A stretch of DNA of 25,459 nt from an uncultured Actinomycetes bacterium. GTDB lineage: Bacteria > Actinomycetota > Actinomycetes > Nanopelagicales > Nanopelagicaceae. This document shows positions 23,157 through 25,459 of this stretch, one piece after another; the first letter of the stretch is position 1, and the number at the start of each line of letters is the position of its first letter. The notes beneath the pieces are model-generated. The model had not been told where the DNA came from. It worked only from the letters and a program-made list of their open reading frames with translations, and did no database searches. The stretch lies in NCBI GenBank assembly GCA_903822245.1, contig CAIJOE010000079.1, forward strand, positions 1 to 25,459, in the 5' to 3' direction. The position numbers and the translations under genes were made by a program.

Positions 23157-23174
23157 TAGTTCAGCCAAAACAGA

Positions 23175-23726
23175 CTACTTAACTTCGGCCAACCTGGCCT
23201 TTACCAGGGCAATAAGTAACTTCTGGTCGATCTGCCAATCATTTGGAATACCGATAGTTTTTTTCTTAACATCTAGATCTTTCATCTTTGGCGCAAACTT
23301 TGCTATTACATCCTTGCTCCATGGAGCCATCAGGATATGTTTGCTTGCTGCTGACACACCAAAGACGTAGGCATCGCCATATTTGATCATTGGTTGATTC
23401 CAAGCAATCACAAGTTCGGTATCTGGATACTTACCCATAATGACTTTAAAGATGGCCTTTATGGTCTTTACCTGAACCGGATTTAAAGTCTTGTAGTAAT
23501 CACTTGGCTTATCAAATCGCTTGGCAGAAACTGAACCTCGGCAATACATCACAAGGGCGTTGGCATGAGCCTGACTAAAGCCATAGTTCTCACGCAGGTG
23601 GGCGATCTGCTCTGGGTATTTGGCGCCATCTACTTCTTTCATCACCTTAAACCAATAGCTCATCTTCTCGCCATACTTCTTTTCTATCGCGGGGAAGTAT
23701 GACTCCCGCTCACTACCAATAGCCAT
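23175..23726 (-). CDS. DUF4287-DUF1801-like protein
   Basis: 183 residues in two parts. Residues 9-65 (YFPAIEKKYGEKMSYWFKVM and HLRENYGFSQAHANALVMY) match the DUF4287 helical domain with its G-x-x-x-x-x-A-N-A-L-V end. Residues 75-180 (YKTLNPVQVKTIKAIFKVIM, ELVIAWNQPMIKYGDAYVFG, KHILMAPWS) fit the DUF1801/YdhG-like alpha-beta fold. Molecular role is unknown. It has its own leaderless promoter and runs convergent to the membrane-protein gene. Confidence 0.75.
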   Translation of the reverse strand: MAIGSERESYFPAIEKKYGEKMSYWFKVMKEVDGAKYPEQIAHLRENYGFSQAHANALVMYCRGSVSAKRFDKPSDYYKTLNPVQVKTIKAIFKVIMGKYPDTELVIAWNQPMIKYGDAYVFGVSAASKHILMAPWSKDVIAKFAPKMKDLDVKKKTIGIPNDWQIDQKLLIALVKARLAEVK

Positions 23727-23738
23727 AGAAATAGTCTA
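23727..23738 (-). promoter_or_regulatory. Leaderless promoter of the DUF4287 gene
   Basis: Minus-strand TAGACT (23738-23733), 6 nt, ATG at 23726. Confidence 0.6.
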
Positions 23739-23787
23739 ATAGATGAAAACGCAGTCGATAGCCTTGCCCACAGATCTGATCAGGATC

Positions 23788-23799
23788 TAAGGTTGCAAT
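23788..23799 (+). promoter_or_regulatory. Leaderless promoter of the PAP2 gene
   Basis: TAAGGT (23788-23793), 6 nt, ATG at 23800. TTGCCC at 23764-23769, 18 bp upstream of the hexamer, is a fair -35. Confidence 0.6.
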
Positions 23800-24441
23800 A
23801 TGGCAAAGCTATCTGGCAAAGAAAAGCGCAACGTCTACCTAGTATTTCTGGGAATCATCTTGGCTTTCATTTCTTATGAAATATTTAATAAAGCCACTTA
23901 TTCATACCAGCCACTAATCATGAAGGGCTGGCTGGATGAAAAGATTCCAGTTATCTCAATCTTTGTTATTCCCTACCTAAGCTTTCATCTTCTAGCCGCC
24001 CTAGTAGTTCCACTTCTTTCCCTAAAGATCGGCAATTACAAAGCCTTTTTAGTAAATGGCATTGCCATTATCGCTGGCCAGATCTGCCTAGATGTTGCTT
24101 ATTTCTTCTTTCAAACCCAAGTTCCCCGCACGCCAGTGCCGGGTAATTCTCCTTTTGATTGGGTCTTAGTTCATCTTGTCTATGGAAATGATCAACCGCT
24201 AAATGGTTTTCCTTCAAACCATGTCACTTGGTCTGTAATCTCGATTATTGCCCTGTGGCGCCTTCGCAGCCGATCACCTAAGACATCTTGGATCCTAATC
24301 ACTTGGTTTCTACTTATCTTGCCAGCTACCGTCTTTTTGCATCAGCATTACTTAATTGATATCTATGGTGGAATCTTTGTCGCCTTTAGCACTTATTGGT
24401 CTTGTGTTTTTCTGATAGAAAAACCAAAGATCGGACTCTGA
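23800..24441 (+). CDS. PAP2-family (inositolphosphotransferase-like) membrane phosphatase
   Basis: 213 residues with five to six transmembrane segments. Two of the three phosphatase motifs are visible: GFPSNHVTWS (motif 2, P-S-x-H) and VFLHQHYLIDIYGG (motif 3, H...H-Y-x-x-D), close to the S-T-V-F-x-K-Q-H-Y form of PAP2_3 proteins, though the Ser/Lys of that motif are Ala-Thr and His here. Motif 1 (K...R-P) would lie in QTQVPRTPVPG, where R-x-P remains. Such enzymes hydrolyse or exchange lipid phosphates at the membrane surface. Monocistronic with its own leaderless promoter. Confidence 0.82.
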   Translation: MAKLSGKEKRNVYLVFLGIILAFISYEIFNKATYSYQPLIMKGWLDEKIPVISIFVIPYLSFHLLAALVVPLLSLKIGNYKAFLVNGIAIIAGQICLDVAYFFFQTQVPRTPVPGNSPFDWVLVHLVYGNDQPLNGFPSNHVTWSVISIIALWRLRSRSPKTSWILITWFLLILPATVFLHQHYLIDIYGGIFVAFSTYWSCVFLIEKPKIGL

Positions 24442-24480
24442 GTCCATAAATATCTACTGCGAGTGATCGGCTTTTCCCGC

Positions 24481-24492
24481 TATCTTCGCCTC
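24481..24492 (+). promoter_or_regulatory. Leaderless promoter of the basic-protein/PIN pair
   Basis: TATCTT (24481-24486), 6 nt, ATG at 24493. It favours this ATG over the in-frame GTG at 24463, which lies upstream of the hexamer. Confidence 0.55.
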
Positions 24493-24645
24493 ATGCCTAT
24501 TCCTCCATTAAGAAAGAAAAACAAGCTAGCACTTTACTGGCTCCACCATAGACCCTATCGCCGTAAGAAAAATATGTCCTCAGTAGTTGGGACATGGCGA
24601 GGAGTCTCAGGACATAAAGCTAAAGGATCTACCAGAGCTGCATGA
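24493..24645 (+). CDS. Small, very basic protein upstream of PIN gene (candidate partner)
   Basis: 50 residues with sixteen Lys/Arg/His and no Asp or Glu at all. I recognise no domain; PLRKKNKLALYWLHH and RPYRRKKN give two basic clusters and the tail is VVGTWRGVSGHKAKGSTRAA. The stop overlaps the PIN-domain ATG as ATGA, the usual coupling of an antitoxin-toxin pair, and a leaderless promoter sits in front. Antitoxins of PIN toxins are normally acidic overall, so an antitoxin role is doubtful; it might bind nucleic acid, or be an uncoupled leader frame. Confidence 0.5.
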   Translation: MPIPPLRKKNKLALYWLHHRPYRRKKNMSSVVGTWRGVSGHKAKGSTRAA

Positions 24646-25034
24646 AACCGATTCTCCTGGATTCAAATATTTTGATTGCATATCTTGATATTGAGCACAT
24701 CCATCATAAATTGGTAGCACAAAGAATTGATGAATCTAAGGCAGTATTTGCACTATCAACAATTTCAATTAGTGAGTGTTTGGTGCGGGCTTATGAATTT
24801 GACTTTGAGTATGCAGTTGCATATCAGTTGTCATTTGATGAAATAGTTTCAATTTATTTTGATTTGGATCAAGCTATTGCTTTTAATTTGGCAGAAATTA
24901 AGTCTAGAAATTCAGTAGATCTTGGTGACGCGATTATTTGGGCGACAGCTGATCTAAATAAACTCGAACTTTGGACGTTAGATCGTAGATTAGCCAACAA
25001 ATATAAAAATAGCCGCTACCTACTCGCAGGATAG
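24642..25034 (+). CDS. PIN-domain protein, VapC-like ribonuclease
   Basis: 130 residues, the normal VapC length. The acidic metal-binding residues are in place: Asp7 in LLDSNILIAYLD, Glu45 in STISISECL, Asp96 in VDLGDAIIWATA and Asp114 in LWTLDRRLA. Expected activity is Mg-dependent RNA cleavage as the toxin of a type II pair. Base composition looks AT-richer than the catabolic genes, suggesting it was acquired. Translation is coupled (ATGA) to the basic 50-residue protein upstream; no classical VapB gene is visible. Confidence 0.82.
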   Translation: MKPILLDSNILIAYLDIEHIHHKLVAQRIDESKAVFALSTISISECLVRAYEFDFEYAVAYQLSFDEIVSIYFDLDQAIAFNLAEIKSRNSVDLGDAIIWATADLNKLELWTLDRRLANKYKNSRYLLAG

Positions 25035-25047
25035 TTGAGTTTAAGTG

Positions 25048-25459
25048 CTAATTAAGCCGCTTATAAGTAAAGGACAAGTAAGTAGCTATTGATACCCATA
25101 TTTGGTAGGGGATAAGTAATAGCCCGATCAAAATAGATGCTCTAAAAGTAATTATTAATACCGGCAAAGTAAGCACAGCGACAAGCAACAAGGCACTAGA
25201 TGCAATCCCAAGGTTGTGAGGTGCGTAGAACTGATAAGCCCAGGTAAGAGCGCACAGAACACTGAGGGCAAAGATAACTAACCAAGTGATGGCTAAAGCG
25301 GTTGTGAGCTTTCTAGAAACACTAAAGCCAGCAATTCCAAGGATTAGAAAGTTATATGGCCAGATCAAGCCAAATATCCAGTCAGGTGGCTGCCAGGAAG
25401 GAGCATTTAGTTGGCGATACCAACTATCACCAGTATTTACCCAAAGCCCAGAACCAATG
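25048..25459 (-). CDS. tspO: TspO/MBR-family membrane protein (5' end beyond window)
   Basis: At least 137 residues; the reading frame stays open through the right edge, so the N-terminus is missing. Family landmarks: WYRQLNAPSWQPPDWIFGLIWP (the W-Y-x-x-L-x-x-P-x-x-x-P-P-x-W-x-F-G signature), a middle helix ending in YAPHNLGIASSALLL and the final LLIPYQIWVSIATYLSF. The last matches the P-Y-x-x-W-x-x-x-A-x-x-L pattern, but the usual N-x-x-I-W after it reads T-Y-K. The protein binds tetrapyrroles or sterol-like ligands in other organisms and is often seen in photoheterotrophs. Convergent with the PIN gene, 13 bp apart. Confidence 0.88.
   Translation of the reverse strand, partial: IGSGLWVNTGDSWYRQLNAPSWQPPDWIFGLIWPYNFLILGIAGFSVSRKLTTALAITWLVIFALSVLCALTWAYQFYAPHNLGIASSALLLVAVLTLPVLIITFRASILIGLLLIPYQIWVSIATYLSFTYKRLN

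Noticed and set aside
1..25459. tRNA/rRNA genes, CRISPR arrays, IS elements or prophage
   Set aside because: No cloverleaf-like sequence, regularly spaced repeats, transposase or phage gene was seen on reading both strands.

Overview
The window is a stretch of chromosome from a low-GC, gene-dense bacterium, most likely a small-genome freshwater actinobacterium of the Nanopelagicales (acI) type. This is an inference from three things: moderate GC, very short intergenic gaps, and promoters of the form TANNNT followed by 6-7 nt and then directly the start codon (leaderless transcription, common in Actinobacteria). No rRNA or tRNA gene, IS element or CRISPR array was seen.

Positions 1-20840 form one continuous sugar-acid (hexuronate) catabolic island in four transcription units plus a transporter. 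(1) A leftward unit (4569 to beyond 1): SMP-30 lactonase, U32-like TIM-barrel protein, SDR, APH-type small-molecule kinase and a divergent enolase paralogue cut by the window edge. (2) A rightward unit from 4613, divergent from it: SDR, 2-keto-3-deoxygluconate kinase, KDPG-type aldolase, SDR and a uronate-dehydrogenase/epimerase-like protein. It is followed by an ABC sugar importer (solute-binding protein, hairpin, two permeases; no ATPase gene). (3) A leftward unit (16081 to 12025): hexulose-phosphate-synthase-like decarboxylase/aldolase, MDR dehydrogenase without its structural zinc cysteines, SDR, xylose-isomerase-like TIM barrel and RraA-like aldolase. (4) A rightward unit from about 16155: alpha/beta-hydrolase esterase, glucuronate isomerase (UxaC), fructuronate-reductase-like protein (UxuB family) and a zinc MDR dehydrogenase.

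Together these suggest import of a uronate or uronate-containing glycoside, ester or lactone hydrolysis, isomerisation/oxidation/reduction by seven or more dehydrogenases, and entry into central metabolism through KDG -> KDPG -> pyruvate + glyceraldehyde 3-phosphate. A mannonate dehydratase, the importer ATPase and any transcriptional regulator are absent from the window.

Positions 20841-25459 are unrelated small genes: a HicA/HicB toxin-antitoxin pair, a small hypothetical, a UPF0114 (YqhA) membrane protein, another membrane protein, a DUF4287/DUF1801-like protein, a PAP2-type phosphatase, a PIN-domain toxin-like protein coupled to a very basic 50-residue protein, and a TspO/MBR protein cut by the right edge.

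The strongest unusual signals are the divergent enolase in a kinase/lactonase/U32-like operon, the MDR dehydrogenase with all four structural-zinc cysteines replaced, the run of leaderless promoters (which also correct several start codons), and the basic, acid-free partner of the PIN protein.
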